From IMG/VR virus record IMGVR_UViG_3300045996_004298, positions 1-29,810 of that record: 29,810 nucleotides of DNA, one strand, 5' to 3'. A program made the position numbers and the translations under genes. Of the stretch, positions 13,983-20,980 are shown piece after piece (the stretch's first letter is position 1; the number at the start of each line of letters is the position of its first letter). Under the pieces are notes generated by a model. That model did no database searches, was not told the origin of the DNA, and saw only the letters and a list, made by a program, of their open reading frames with translations. The DNA is from a virus.

Positions 13983-14343
13983 TGATACTTTCAAACCGAT
14001 CAACACCTTTAAAAGCGATACCGGGCTTTTCCATTACCTCAAGGAAAAGTTCAAAACCTTGGATGAAGAAGAGCAGCAGCGCTGGAACTTTACCATGTAT
14101 TCCCAGGAAATTCTTGTCACCTTTGTACAGGCAATGAAAAAAGAAGCGATAACGCAAAGGTCTTTCATTTATATGGCGTCACAAGCCGTCAAGCAAAAGA
14201 GAAGCTTAGTTGTCATGTGTAAGGGAGACGTCGAAAACCCGTCCCTCTTTCTCTATACGCCTGATTTGGATATCGCTGCTCTACAAAGGGAGTGGAGCGA
14301 GCATTATTGCGCTGCTCACGGCCTGTATATTTTAAGGGAATAA
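13966..14343 (+). CDS. Hypothetical 125-aa protein, second of a paralogous pair
   Basis: ATG 13966 is 8 bases after AGGAGG inside the end of the preceding gene. The layout parallels its neighbour: a helical N-terminal half, a central 'QAVKQKRSLVVMCKGDVENPSLFLYTPD' (compare 'NGNIKKPVFVPVTSDVN' upstream) and the terminal LQREW..YCAAHG motif. It is followed by a perfect bidirectional terminator at 14384-14411. The pair is in phage orientation and phage-like composition, in contrast to the leftward island genes on each side. The role is unknown; small overlapping phage genes like these are often anti-host or anti-defence factors, which is speculation here. Confidence 0.7.
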   Translation: MIQLLDDTFKPINTFKSDTGLFHYLKEKFKTLDEEEQQRWNFTMYSQEILVTFVQAMKKEAITQRSFIYMASQAVKQKRSLVVMCKGDVENPSLFLYTPDLDIAALQREWSEHYCAAHGLYILRE

Positions 14344-14383
14344 GAGGCGGCAGGATGGCTTGGACACGCACCGGGATGACAAG

Positions 14384-14411
14384 GAGAAGGTGGTTAATCC
14401 GCCTTCTCTTT
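14384..14411 (+). terminator. Bidirectional terminator between convergent genes
   Basis: GAGAAGGTGG (14384-14393) pairs with CCGCCTTCTC (14399-14408), ten base pairs including one G-T, around loop TTAAT, followed by TTT. It lies between the rightward paralogue pair and the stop codon of the leftward Rpn gene. Confidence 0.6.
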
Positions 14412-15333
14412 AACCTTCAGAACCCTCTCGCGCCAATTCTGCGATAATCTCGGGGGCCAATTTAGTAACTTTGGAAACTTTTTCTAAGGGCATACCATCA
14501 GCAAGCAGTTCTTTCGCTACTTCTGCCTTGCCTTCTATTTTCGCTGTTCTTATGGCTTCCTCATCGTCCATCAGGCCAATCTTGGCTTGTTCGTAAGCCA
14601 AACGTTCCGCCCGCGTCCATGTGTGCTTCTCCAGTATCCCGTATGCCCTTTTCACCTCTTCAGGAGCATGTTCGGGAACTTCCGTTAAATGATATCCTTC
14701 CTTCAGAGTAAAAATCCAGTAATCCTCTACCGTCTCTAAATCTTCCTGCTTCTTGTTAAATTTTGGCAGTTCAATAAAAACATAATTTAGGTCGTCCAGG
14801 TAACTAACTTGCGTTTCCTTTTCAATGTTATGGTGGTAGCTCAGGTAATTCACCTCATGCGGAAATATGGCATTGTTCAGGATGCTGAGCATCGTTACAG
14901 GCTTAAGATTGAGGTAATTCCCCGCATATTCCAGTTGCCCAGCAAACACATGGGATCCATAATACTGGATACGCTGAATATAGTTCAGCATGGACTTGTT
15001 CTGAACTTCAATAATATATTGGGATCCCTTCTCGTCCGTACACAGCACATCCAAAATAGATTTTTTCGATTCCGCTGTCATGGGAAGCCGTTCCGTTGGC
15101 AAAAACTCTACTTTCTTGATTGTACGGTTCCCATGAAGCCTTAAGGTCGAATTCAGAAAGCTTAGGGTCAAATCGGGATGATTGACGAAAACCTTCTTAA
15201 AGGCAATATCATTGCGAGGATCAAAAAACCTCGGCATAAGCTTATCGGGGCCTGTCGTGGTTTCCTGGTCGTTTAATAGTTCAATGCCTTCTTCCAAGCC
15301 GACGTCTTTTTCTAAGCCGTCACTATTTTTCAT
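14410..15333 (-). CDS. Rpn/PDDEXK_2 family nuclease ('PD-(D/E)XK transposase'), 307 aa
   Basis: I place the start at the minus-strand ATG 15333 (MKNSDG...), preceded by AAGGATT; the frame continues to 15510 but that part overlaps the RuvC gene. The hallmark opening of the family's domain, 'RFFDPRNDIAFKKVF', is followed by 'FLNSTLRL', then the nuclease core 'SILDVLCTDEKGSQYIIEVQNK' (D...EVQ) and 'QRIQYYGSHVFAGQL'. The C-terminus holds the usual 'AKIEGKAEVAKELLADGMPLEKVSK' helical motif. Family members are RecA-independent recombination-promoting nucleases and occur in many copies in bacterial genomes, including intracellular ones. It is probably genomic cargo rather than a phage core gene. Confidence 0.85.
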   Translation of the reverse strand: MKNSDGLEKDVGLEEGIELLNDQETTTGPDKLMPRFFDPRNDIAFKKVFVNHPDLTLSFLNSTLRLHGNRTIKKVEFLPTERLPMTAESKKSILDVLCTDEKGSQYIIEVQNKSMLNYIQRIQYYGSHVFAGQLEYAGNYLNLKPVTMLSILNNAIFPHEVNYLSYHHNIEKETQVSYLDDLNYVFIELPKFNKKQEDLETVEDYWIFTLKEGYHLTEVPEHAPEEVKRAYGILEKHTWTRAERLAYEQAKIGLMDDEEAIRTAKIEGKAEVAKELLADGMPLEKVSKVTKLAPEIIAELAREGSEG

Positions 15334-15431
15334 TTGTGAATCCTTAATTTTCTTTGCCTTAAGAAGGTTTATAGCATGCCAGAATAGTTGCGGGCGATAG
15401 TTTTTTAAGTCTGGCTCCTGATGAGCAAGGG

Positions 15432-15520
15432 CTACGCCTGTTCCAGTCGCCAATACAGCAAGGCCAGCGCATCGGCTATCCTTTCTTTTGCTTTCTTCGT
15501 ATAGCCCCAATACTCTGATT
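15432..15520 (-). pseudogene. Vestigial second RuvC tail in another frame
   Basis: Minus-strand translation two frames off the RuvC gene gives 'YWGYTKKAKERIADALALLYWRLEQA' (shown here in parts: KKAKERIADALAL, LYWRLEQA) followed by TAG at 15432. It repeats the RuvC end motif 'EADALALLYWRVE' encoded about 200 bases upstream, and the DNA is nearly identical over GATGCGCTGGCCTTGCT. It looks like the original end of a RuvC gene, left behind by duplication or recombination. Confidence 0.5.
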
Positions 15521-16084
15521 GGACACGATCACTGATGCTAAACGGTGACCATACCCAAGCTTTCTTAAACACTCATATTCGCGGTCAGCTTCAACCGTAT
15601 TATCGTATTCTTTCTTCTCGCCTTCATCATGAATTGGCTCGCCTCTCTCAACCCTCCAATATAGCAAGGCCAGCGCATCCGCCTCGTTGTCATCTTGCGG
15701 TTTGTGTCCCCGTCTTTCCATAGCATTAACCATGTCCAGCTTTGTCGCGTTACCATTGCCTGTCGCAAATTTTTTTATTGTTCCTACCGGAACCCCTTCG
15801 TACGGGATGCCTTGAGCGTCACACCACATCTGCAATGTTGCCATAAACCCGCCATAGGTTTGCCCAGCAATCGTCCCATTGTGCCGCATGACAAGCTCAT
15901 AAACGACGTCATCGAATGTGGAGCAATGGTTCTCGTTCAGCCACCGCCTAAACCGCGTATACCTGCAATTCATGTTGTCAGAACGGGTCGGCTTAAAGCT
16001 CACTGACCCACTCAAAACCTTGCCATTTTCCCTCATAGCCCATCCCATCGTTGTCCCAAGATCAAGGGCAAGAATGTTATCCAT
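15476..16084 (-). CDS. RuvC-like Holliday junction resolvase, 202 aa
   Basis: The start is the minus-strand ATG 16084. 'ILALDLGTTMGWAM' (D8) opens the RNase H fold; 'DVVYELVMRHNG' supplies E63; 'YGGFMATLQMWCDAQGIPYEGVPVGTIKKFATG' (about 77-109) is the diagnostic middle of phage/GTA-like RuvC proteins; and 'DDNEADALALL' (131-141) gives the last acidic residues. It would cut branched DNA before packaging. Family members normally end soon after the last motif. Here about 55 extra residues follow, and a second copy of the end motif occurs downstream in another frame, so the C-terminus may be altered. It is transcribed leftward from its own near-consensus promoter, against the flanking phage operons. 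Confidence 0.85.
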   Translation of the reverse strand: MDNILALDLGTTMGWAMRENGKVLSGSVSFKPTRSDNMNCRYTRFRRWLNENHCSTFDDVVYELVMRHNGTIAGQTYGGFMATLQMWCDAQGIPYEGVPVGTIKKFATGNGNATKLDMVNAMERRGHKPQDDNEADALALLYWRVERGEPIHDEGEKKEYDNTVEADREYECLRKLGYGHRLASVIVSNQSIGAIRRKQKKG

Positions 16085-16127
16085 CGGCAAAAACCCTTAC
16101 TTTCAGGCTATGATTAATTACTTAGCA

Positions 16128-16157
16128 AGTATATCCTATACTTTGTGTGGTTGTCAA
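16128..16157 (-). promoter_or_regulatory. Near-consensus sigma70 promoter for the RuvC gene
   Basis: On the minus strand, TTGACA (plus 16157-16152), an 18-base spacer and TATACT (plus 16133-16128), about 45 bases before the RuvC start. The -35 is perfect and the -10 has five of six matches. Confidence 0.75.
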
Positions 16158-16509
16158 GGAAAATATCCAGGGTTTGCCTATATGATCGATTCTATGGCAC
16201 CTAAGAAGGCCGTACAGCGTTTTAGGTACCTTTTTGGCAGTCTACTATGTTTTCCATCAACAAGGCTATCAGGCGGCCTTCTAATGACGATTAAAGGGCA
16301 TTTTAAAGCTGACCCATACCCCCTCGGAATACCGGATGTTGGTGATGGTGATTTGGTGTTTGCGTGTTCGCTGATAAAAAAACCGCTTCAGCCATTTGAT
16401 CCAGTGCATTGATGCTCTCTCCGGTTCCGAGTGTTGTTGGCTAGTCTACCACAGAACTTGTCCACCTCAAACCACAACCGCATGCTGTGAACCATCATCC
16501 CCCATGTTT

Positions 16510-16554
16510 GGGTGTTATATATATAACCCCTACGGGGTTAATATATATACCCCC
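16510..16554. other. 45-bp imperfect palindrome, TA-rich arms with GGGG/CCCC steps
   Basis: The left arm GGGTGTTATATATATAACCCC and the right arm CGGGGTTAATATATATACC are imperfect reverse complements around TA. Alternating TATATA tracts favour cruciform extrusion. It lies in the 1.06-kb noncoding stretch (16085-17143) between leftward RuvC and the rightward packaging gene, so a replication origin or packaging site is possible. Confidence 0.6.
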
Positions 16555-16596
16555 ACAAAATGGAGGGATTCTTAGCAAAACCTGAATTCCGGCTTT

Positions 16597-16906
16597 GTAA
16601 AAAACACTCGAAAATCAATTGATTATCAGGAAGCCACAAGAAGCCAAAACCTAACTTGGCTTCCTGGCTTTTAGGCTGGCTTTCTGGCTTCTTAGCTGGC
16701 TTCTTAGGAAAACTGCCGTTTTTCGACCCTCTTGCAAAACCAGAATCGACACAGTGGGGTTGTTGCATGCTCATATCGATCCGGTCAGCGGTAAAAACGG
16801 CATAAAATCAGTTGCTTATTAAAAAGCCGCAAGAAGCCAAAATGCAGATTGGCTTTCTGGCTTTCTGGCTTTCAGGTTGGCTTTCTGGCTTCTTAGGAAA
16901 ACTGCC
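16597..16906. repeat. Two tandem ~115-bp units rich in AGAAGCCA motifs
   Basis: Unit one (about 16597-16717) and unit two (about 16790-16906) share GTAAAAA, AAATCA-TTG-TTAT, AAGCC-CAAGAAGCCAAAA and a terminal CTTCTTAGGAAAACTGCC. Inside each, GGCTTTCTGG-type nonamers recur and face an inverted AAGAAGCCAAAA, so each unit can fold into a long hairpin. Short leftward reading frames through the units give only low-complexity KKPESQP repeats and are not credible genes. The rest of 16085-17143 shows no gene. Confidence 0.65.
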
Positions 16907-17061
16907 ACTTTGATAGCACCCCCTGAAAATTGGATACGATGGCGAAATACGGCTAAAAGATGGACACGCTTGTGACAGGGAAACCCACAAAAAGCTGGCA
17001 TTTAAAACAAATTTGTAGTATATTGATTTATTGAAACAATTCTGTTTTTTCTGGCAGCCGT

Positions 17062-17105
17062 TACGGTTTTTTCGATTGGTTGTGTTTTAAAAATCGACGA
17101 CCGTA
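17062..17105 (+). promoter_or_regulatory. Leader hairpin before the DUF5681 gene
   Basis: TACGGT (17062-17067) pairs with ACCGTA (17100-17105), and nested TCGAT (17072-17076) pairs with ATCGA (17093-17097). The structure lies 39 bases before the start codon and has no T tract, so it is a possible mRNA leader element. Confidence 0.3.
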
Positions 17106-17143
17106 GGGACTGCTTTTATTGCCGAGCAGAGGAGACCCAAAAT

Positions 17144-17587
17144 ATGCCTTTCAAGCCAGGACAAAGCGGCAATCCCTTGGGACGGGCCAAACACATCGAC
17201 CCTCGTTCCCCCGACCTACAGGATTTCTGCACAAAATACAGGGACGACATCAGGAAAGTGGGCGAAATTGCCTTAGAACGCGCTATTGCAGGTAACGAAC
17301 CGTGGGCGATCAAGCTTTGCATGGAGTACTTTTATCCTAAACCTGGGACATTTGTTGCCATTTCCAAGGAAGAGACCAAAGAAGTAAACTTGAGCTTTGT
17401 AAATGCCTTGAATCACGAAGACCAGCAAACCTTCTTGAAACTCTGGATGAAGAGCAAGAAAGGTATACCGGCGTTTTCAGAAATAAATACACCTCCAGAA
17501 GAAGGTATTCATAACCTTTCTACAATAAATAATTCAGAGGACGCACAATTTATAGATATGGATACTAAACTGGAGAAGCTTATTTAA
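17144..17587 (+). CDS. DUF5681 protein, probable small-terminase-like packaging factor, 147 aa
   Basis: ATG 17144 follows GAGGAGA. The N-terminal 'FKPGQSGNPLGRAK' (residues 3-16) is the DUF5681 signature (KPGQSGNPKGR), found on phage proteins encoded just upstream of large terminases. Residues 20-65 are a helical region (DLQDFCTKYRDDIRKVGEIALERAIAGNEPWAIKLCMEYFYPKP) typical of the family; the rest is variable. The position upstream of TerL supports a DNA-recognition role in packaging, which is inferred. Unusually, over 1.2 kb of decayed DNA and promoter elements separate it from the methyltransferase-terminase operon. Confidence 0.75.
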   Translation: MPFKPGQSGNPLGRAKHIDPRSPDLQDFCTKYRDDIRKVGEIALERAIAGNEPWAIKLCMEYFYPKPGTFVAISKEETKEVNLSFVNALNHEDQQTFLKLWMKSKKGIPAFSEINTPPEEGIHNLSTINNSEDAQFIDMDTKLEKLI

Positions 17588-17863
17588 CGGCGTCAGGCAA
17601 CAATGCCCCCATGGATTTGATTGTGAAGACTGATCTTGTCATGACTGATAGGAACCGCAAGAGCCGCAGAACACATAGGCTTCACAGTATTCATCATGCG
17701 TGTCACAGTATAAGGTTTCAAGGGAAGTCTGGTATAAGGTTGGTAGAATTAAATAATCAACCATTCAAAAACCTTTGATATACAATCTATAATAAAGAAA
17801 GATCATCTGATGATTTATCTGATGACCAGGCATTTAATCGCCCATTTCTCCTCTCCAAAAACA

Positions 17864-17888
17864 GGGGCCAGGGGGGGGAGAGGGGAGG
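17864..17888 (+). other. G-run cluster with G-quadruplex potential
   Basis: GGGG, then G8, then GGGG and a final GG are separated by 1-3 base spacers on the plus strand; a further G6 and G4 occur near 17913-17927. It stands out in an AT-rich intergenic stretch (17588-18177) that otherwise has a TATAAT hexamer at 17788, an ATCTGATGA direct repeat near 17804 and no gene. Confidence 0.4.
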
Positions 17889-18088
17889 CAGGCCGCCCGC
17901 TCGTTCAGCTTGCGGGGGGTATAGGGGCATGGCCATACCCACTGCCAACGGGAAGGGTCAGGATAGCCTATCTCCGGCAGCGTTCCAGAAAACCCATCTT
18001 TCCGACGCCCTACAGCCATATTTTTAGAGCATGTCAAAATAGCGTGCCTATTGTTCACAAAAAAATCCCGTTTTTGCCCTTAAGAACA

Positions 18089-18157
18089 TGATAGATCACG
18101 ACGTTAAATGATAGATAAACACCTCAAATGATAGAATTTAATAGATTGATTATAGAT
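18089..18157 (+). repeat. Second cluster of 20-bp TGATAGA repeats
   Basis: ATGATAGAT/ATGATAGAA cores have TGATAGA starting at 18089, 18109 and 18129, exactly 20 bases apart, plus a degraded fourth copy at about 18148 (GATTATAGAT). The core and period equal those at 213-272. The cluster ends about 20 bases upstream of the -35 of a good promoter, where activator sites or UP-like elements sit. Confidence 0.65.
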
Positions 18158-18177
18158 GATATTTTTTGTAAATTCTC

Positions 18178-18206
18178 TTGCAAAAACCTATAAATTGTCG
18201 TATGAT
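18178..18206 (+). promoter_or_regulatory. Promoter of the methyltransferase-terminase operon
   Basis: TTGCAA (18178-18183), a 17-base spacer and TATGAT (18201-18206). It is the best rightward sigma70-type match in this gap. Transcription would cross the terminase-derived repeats before reaching the methyltransferase. Confidence 0.55.
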
Positions 18207-18235
18207 TATAACAATCTGGAATGAACCTTGGTGGA

Positions 18236-18563
18236 GTCCTCCGACGTTGGTACGCGGACAGCTTCAAGGAGGTTTTTCACCAGGTGGCCGATAAACTGGT
18301 GGTCGTTCTTGATGGTCCTCCGTGTGTATGCGCGGACAGCCAACAAGGATTGCTCCAGTCGGTCTACAAGCTGGCGGCGTCTTTTGCGGCCCTCCTTGTG
18401 TATACAGGGACAGCCCAACAAAAGGTTTTCCGCCAGGCGGCTATACAAGCCCGTGATAAACCTGTGAGGCCCTCCGTGCATATGTGCGGACAGCCAATAA
18501 AAGGCTTTTCACGCGGTGGCCGTAACAAGCTGACAATAAACGTTTTTTTACAAAGGATGTCGG
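18236..18563 (+). repeat. Tandem array of decayed 74-80 bp terminase-derived units
   Basis: Recognisable units begin GTCCTCCG or GCCCTCCK at 18236, 18315, 18389 and 18469 and contain GCGGACAGCCAAYAAAAGG...TTTTCACC...GTGGCCG...AAGCTGGCG. Translation of part of the array gives 'YKLAASFAALLVYTGTAQQKVFRQA', which lines up with TerL residues 12-37 ('DKLAENLLRQFVFYEPTPKQKAFHDA'). The array therefore appears to be built from degraded copies of codons about 10-37 of the large-terminase gene. An open frame runs through it from 18221, but it has no proper ribosome site and is not a convincing gene. Confidence 0.65.
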
Positions 18564-18800
18564 ATGGCTGATCCTGTCGTTGATTCTTTGTCCGCTGACA
18601 AGCTGGCGATAAGCCTGTTGCAGTAGTTCGCATTCTATATGCCGACGACCAAACAACAGGCATTTCACCGTACAGACCTTTCTAAAGGAGAACGGCTGTT
18701 TCCTGGCGGCAACCGCACGGGAAAGACGAATGCCGTGTGCATGGAAATAGCGTGCGCCTGACGGGGGCTGATCCTGAAATTAAAGGAATATTTTTTTGAG
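18564..18800 (+). pseudogene. Broken 5' end of a second large-terminase gene
   Basis: ATG 18564 (after AAAGGA) reads MADPVVDSLSADKLAISLLQ, then TAG at codon 21. It continues 'FAFYMPTTKQQAFHRTDL' and 'GERLFPGGNRTGKTNAVCMEIA' to TGA at 18761, with a one-base shift after which 'LTGADPEIKGIFF' can be read. This parallels TerL residues 1-70, Walker A included. The stop and frameshift make it dead. It ends just where the methyltransferase gene begins, as if that gene had been inserted into an older terminase gene. Confidence 0.85.
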
Positions 18801-18805
18801 GATCA

Positions 18806-19444
18806 ATGGCTGATAAAATTGTCATAAGCTGCTTTGATAAAACGACCAACATGGTTCAGCCGTGGGCTGAAAATGGTTACCTGGCCTATTGTGTAGACAT
18901 CAGCCACCCCAAAGGGGAAAACAGGGAGAAAAATATTATCAAGGTAGGCGCTGACATGCACAACTGGATTCCGCCGAGGGGCAACATCGTTTTTGCCTCT
19001 TTTTTTCCTCCCTGTACTGACCTGAGCGTTTCAGGGGCCAGATGGTTCAAGGGAAAGGGACTGCATAAACTTTCAGAAGCTATCAAACTGTTTGCCCGTT
19101 CAATTGATATTGCAGGAACGCTTTCCTGCCCATGGATTATCGAAAACCCTGTCAGCACCATTTCCTCCTACTGGCGAAAACCGGATTACACCTTTAATCC
19201 CTGTGACTATGGCGACCCTTACACAAAAAAGACGTGCCTGTGGTCGGGCAACGGGTTTGTGATGCCCCAGAAAGAACCGGTTGCCGCGTTTATGGGAAGC
19301 AAAATGCATTTATTGCCTCCGCACAGGGACAGGGCTGATCAAAGGAGCGTTACCCCTATGGGGTTTGCCACCAGGGTATTTGAAGCCAATAAAACAGGCT
19401 TGCCTGAAACTGGACTGCAACAAAAGCCGGGTACCCGTTCATGA
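18806..19444 (+). CDS. Phage C5-cytosine DNA methyltransferase-like protein, 212 aa
   Basis: ATG 18806 follows GAGG. 'KIVISCFDKTTNMVQPWAENGYLAYCVDIS' is the S-adenosylmethionine-binding start (motif I is atypical, without FxGxG). 'FFPPCTDLSVSGARW' (67-80) carries the catalytic-type PPC, with C70. 'WIIENPVSTIS' (110-120) is motif VI (ENV/ENP), and 'YTKKTCLWSG' is the usual downstream block. At 212 residues it is shorter than Dcm-type enzymes (about 400), lacking a full target-recognition domain, as in several compact phage cytosine methyltransferases. It may mark phage DNA against host restriction before packaging. It overlaps the TerL gene by 4 bases (ATGA). Confidence 0.75.
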   Translation: MADKIVISCFDKTTNMVQPWAENGYLAYCVDISHPKGENREKNIIKVGADMHNWIPPRGNIVFASFFPPCTDLSVSGARWFKGKGLHKLSEAIKLFARSIDIAGTLSCPWIIENPVSTISSYWRKPDYTFNPCDYGDPYTKKTCLWSGNGFVMPQKEPVAAFMGSKMHLLPPHRDRADQRSVTPMGFATRVFEANKTGLPETGLQQKPGTRS

Positions 19445-20868
19445 CAACTCCTCTTCCTGATTCCTGGTCTGCTGATAAATTGGCTGAAAATCTTTTAAGG
19501 CAGTTTGTGTTTTACGAACCAACGCCCAAACAAAAGGCTTTCCATGATGCAGGTCTCCAGGCAGGGGAGCGCCTGTTTTTAGGGGGCAACCGCACGGGCA
19601 AGACCAATGCCGTGTGTATGGAAATGGCGATGCATTTAACAGGCGTCTACCCCGGCTGGTGGCAAGGCTACCGCTTTGGCCGTCCCATTAATGCCATCTC
19701 CGCATCGATCAGCTTAAAGGATACGCGCGATATCTTGCAAAAAAAGCTGTTCGTGGGTGATGTGGATGGCTCCATGCCGCCCATCCTCCATGAAAGCTAC
19801 GTGGCGGGTAAGACCCACACGACCATTGCTGGGGCCTGGGATACGGTGCAGATTGTTCACGTCTCAGGTGGAGTGTCTGAACTGAAGTTCAAAGCCTTCT
19901 GTCAGGGGGAATCCTCCTTCCAGGGCGTGAAGGCCGACTTTATCCATTTGGATGAAGTGCCCAGCTTTAAGGTGTATCAGGAAGCCCTCATCCGCACGAC
20001 CGCCTTTGACCATGAAAAGACCTTCCTGGCGCTCTCGATGTGGCCGGAGCGGGGCAAGGATGATCTGATGGCCCATTTCCTCGACCATGCCCCTGAAGGG
20101 GAAGTGAGGAGCGGGCGGTTTTATATTATGGCGTCCTGGGCTGACAACCCGCACCTGAAGGAAGAGGAGCGGGAGCGTTTACGGAAATCTGTCCCTGCAT
20201 GGCAACTGGAAGCCCGGGAACACGGCATCCCTGTGTTCGGACAAGGCAAGGTCTTTACCATGAAAGAAGAAGACCTGTTTGTGGAGCCGTTCGAGATCCC
20301 GAAACACTTTGCCCTTGTGTACGGGCTTGACCCGTCGTCTTCCTCCGGCGGCACCTGGGGCTGTGTGTTGCTGGCCCATGACCGTGATAAGGATATTGTG
20401 TACACCGTTGCGGACTACAAGCTCAACAACGCCACGCCCACGGAGCATGCCTCCAACATCTCTCGTATTATCCCGTCCTGGTGTATCGGTATGGTGGACC
20501 CGGCGGGGGCAGGTGAGAACATGCATACAAAAGAAAAGACGCTGGATTTTCTGACCCAAAGATCAGGATTGCACTTGGTGAAAGCAAACAAGGCGAACCA
20601 TGCCAAAGAAGCCATGATCGATGAAATCTATGAGCGCGTCCGGGGCGACCGCTTCAAGATTTTTTCAACTAATAAAGGCATGGGCTGCCGTCACCTGGTC
20701 ACAGAATGGCGTCAGTATGCACGGGACGAGAATGGGTTAATCATCAAAAAGAATGACCATTGTATCGACGCGCTCTTTTATGCACTCAACGGGCTGCCCC
20801 AGGCTCGAACAGAGAGGCAGGGCCAACACGAAAAGGTCGGGCGGTGGGGACAAGCTGGCTACGTTTAA
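19441..20868 (+). CDS. terL: Large terminase subunit (TerL), 475 aa
   Basis: The start overlaps the methyltransferase stop. Walker A is GGNRTGKT (48-55); 'SASISLKDTRDILQKKL' follows; Walker B is FIHLDEVP (168-174, DE at 171-172); a motif III-like segment is 'TFLALSMWPERGKDDL'. The C-terminal RNase H-type nuclease begins with D297 in 'YGLDPSSS' and ends with an acidic 'NDHCIDALFYAL' (about 450). Length and order are normal for a phage terminase that translocates and cuts DNA into proheads. The first 65 codons exist as a broken second copy at 18564 and, further decayed, as a tandem array at 18236. A 7-bp stem (20870-20890) follows without a T tract. Confidence 0.93.
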   Translation: MTTPLPDSWSADKLAENLLRQFVFYEPTPKQKAFHDAGLQAGERLFLGGNRTGKTNAVCMEMAMHLTGVYPGWWQGYRFGRPINAISASISLKDTRDILQKKLFVGDVDGSMPPILHESYVAGKTHTTIAGAWDTVQIVHVSGGVSELKFKAFCQGESSFQGVKADFIHLDEVPSFKVYQEALIRTTAFDHEKTFLALSMWPERGKDDLMAHFLDHAPEGEVRSGRFYIMASWADNPHLKEEERERLRKSVPAWQLEAREHGIPVFGQGKVFTMKEEDLFVEPFEIPKHFALVYGLDPSSSSGGTWGCVLLAHDRDKDIVYTVADYKLNNATPTEHASNISRIIPSWCIGMVDPAGAGENMHTKEKTLDFLTQRSGLHLVKANKANHAKEAMIDEIYERVRGDRFKIFSTNKGMGCRHLVTEWRQYARDENGLIIKKNDHCIDALFYALNGLPQARTERQGQHEKVGRWGQAGYV

Positions 20869-20980
20869 AAGAAATGGGTAAATCATTTCTAAGGCTGGCT
20901 GGTAACCCGAACGCTAAAGCCTGTTAGAAAGATAACGACACCATATCCTTACAACTTCAATAAAAAGGAAGGAACCATAA

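Noticed and set aside
15918-16412. Rightward 164-codon frame over the RuvC start and promoter
   Set aside because: It overlaps the conserved RuvC N-terminus and a near-consensus leftward promoter; the non-overlapping part has no ribosome site or recognisable pattern.
16538-16990. Leftward frames encoding KKPESQP-rich peptides
   Set aside because: They arise from short DNA repeats, two frames are equally open, and no ribosome sites are present; treated as noncoding repeats.
17771-17793. Promoter from TTGATA and TATAAT
   Set aside because: These hexamers are only 7 bases apart; using TTCAAA as -35 is possible but weak, and no gene start follows closely.
18221-18571. 116-codon rightward frame across the tandem array
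   Set aside because: Its translation is a patchwork of decayed TerL segments in mixed frames with no ribosome site; better explained as a repeat array. Opposite-strand frames are equally open.
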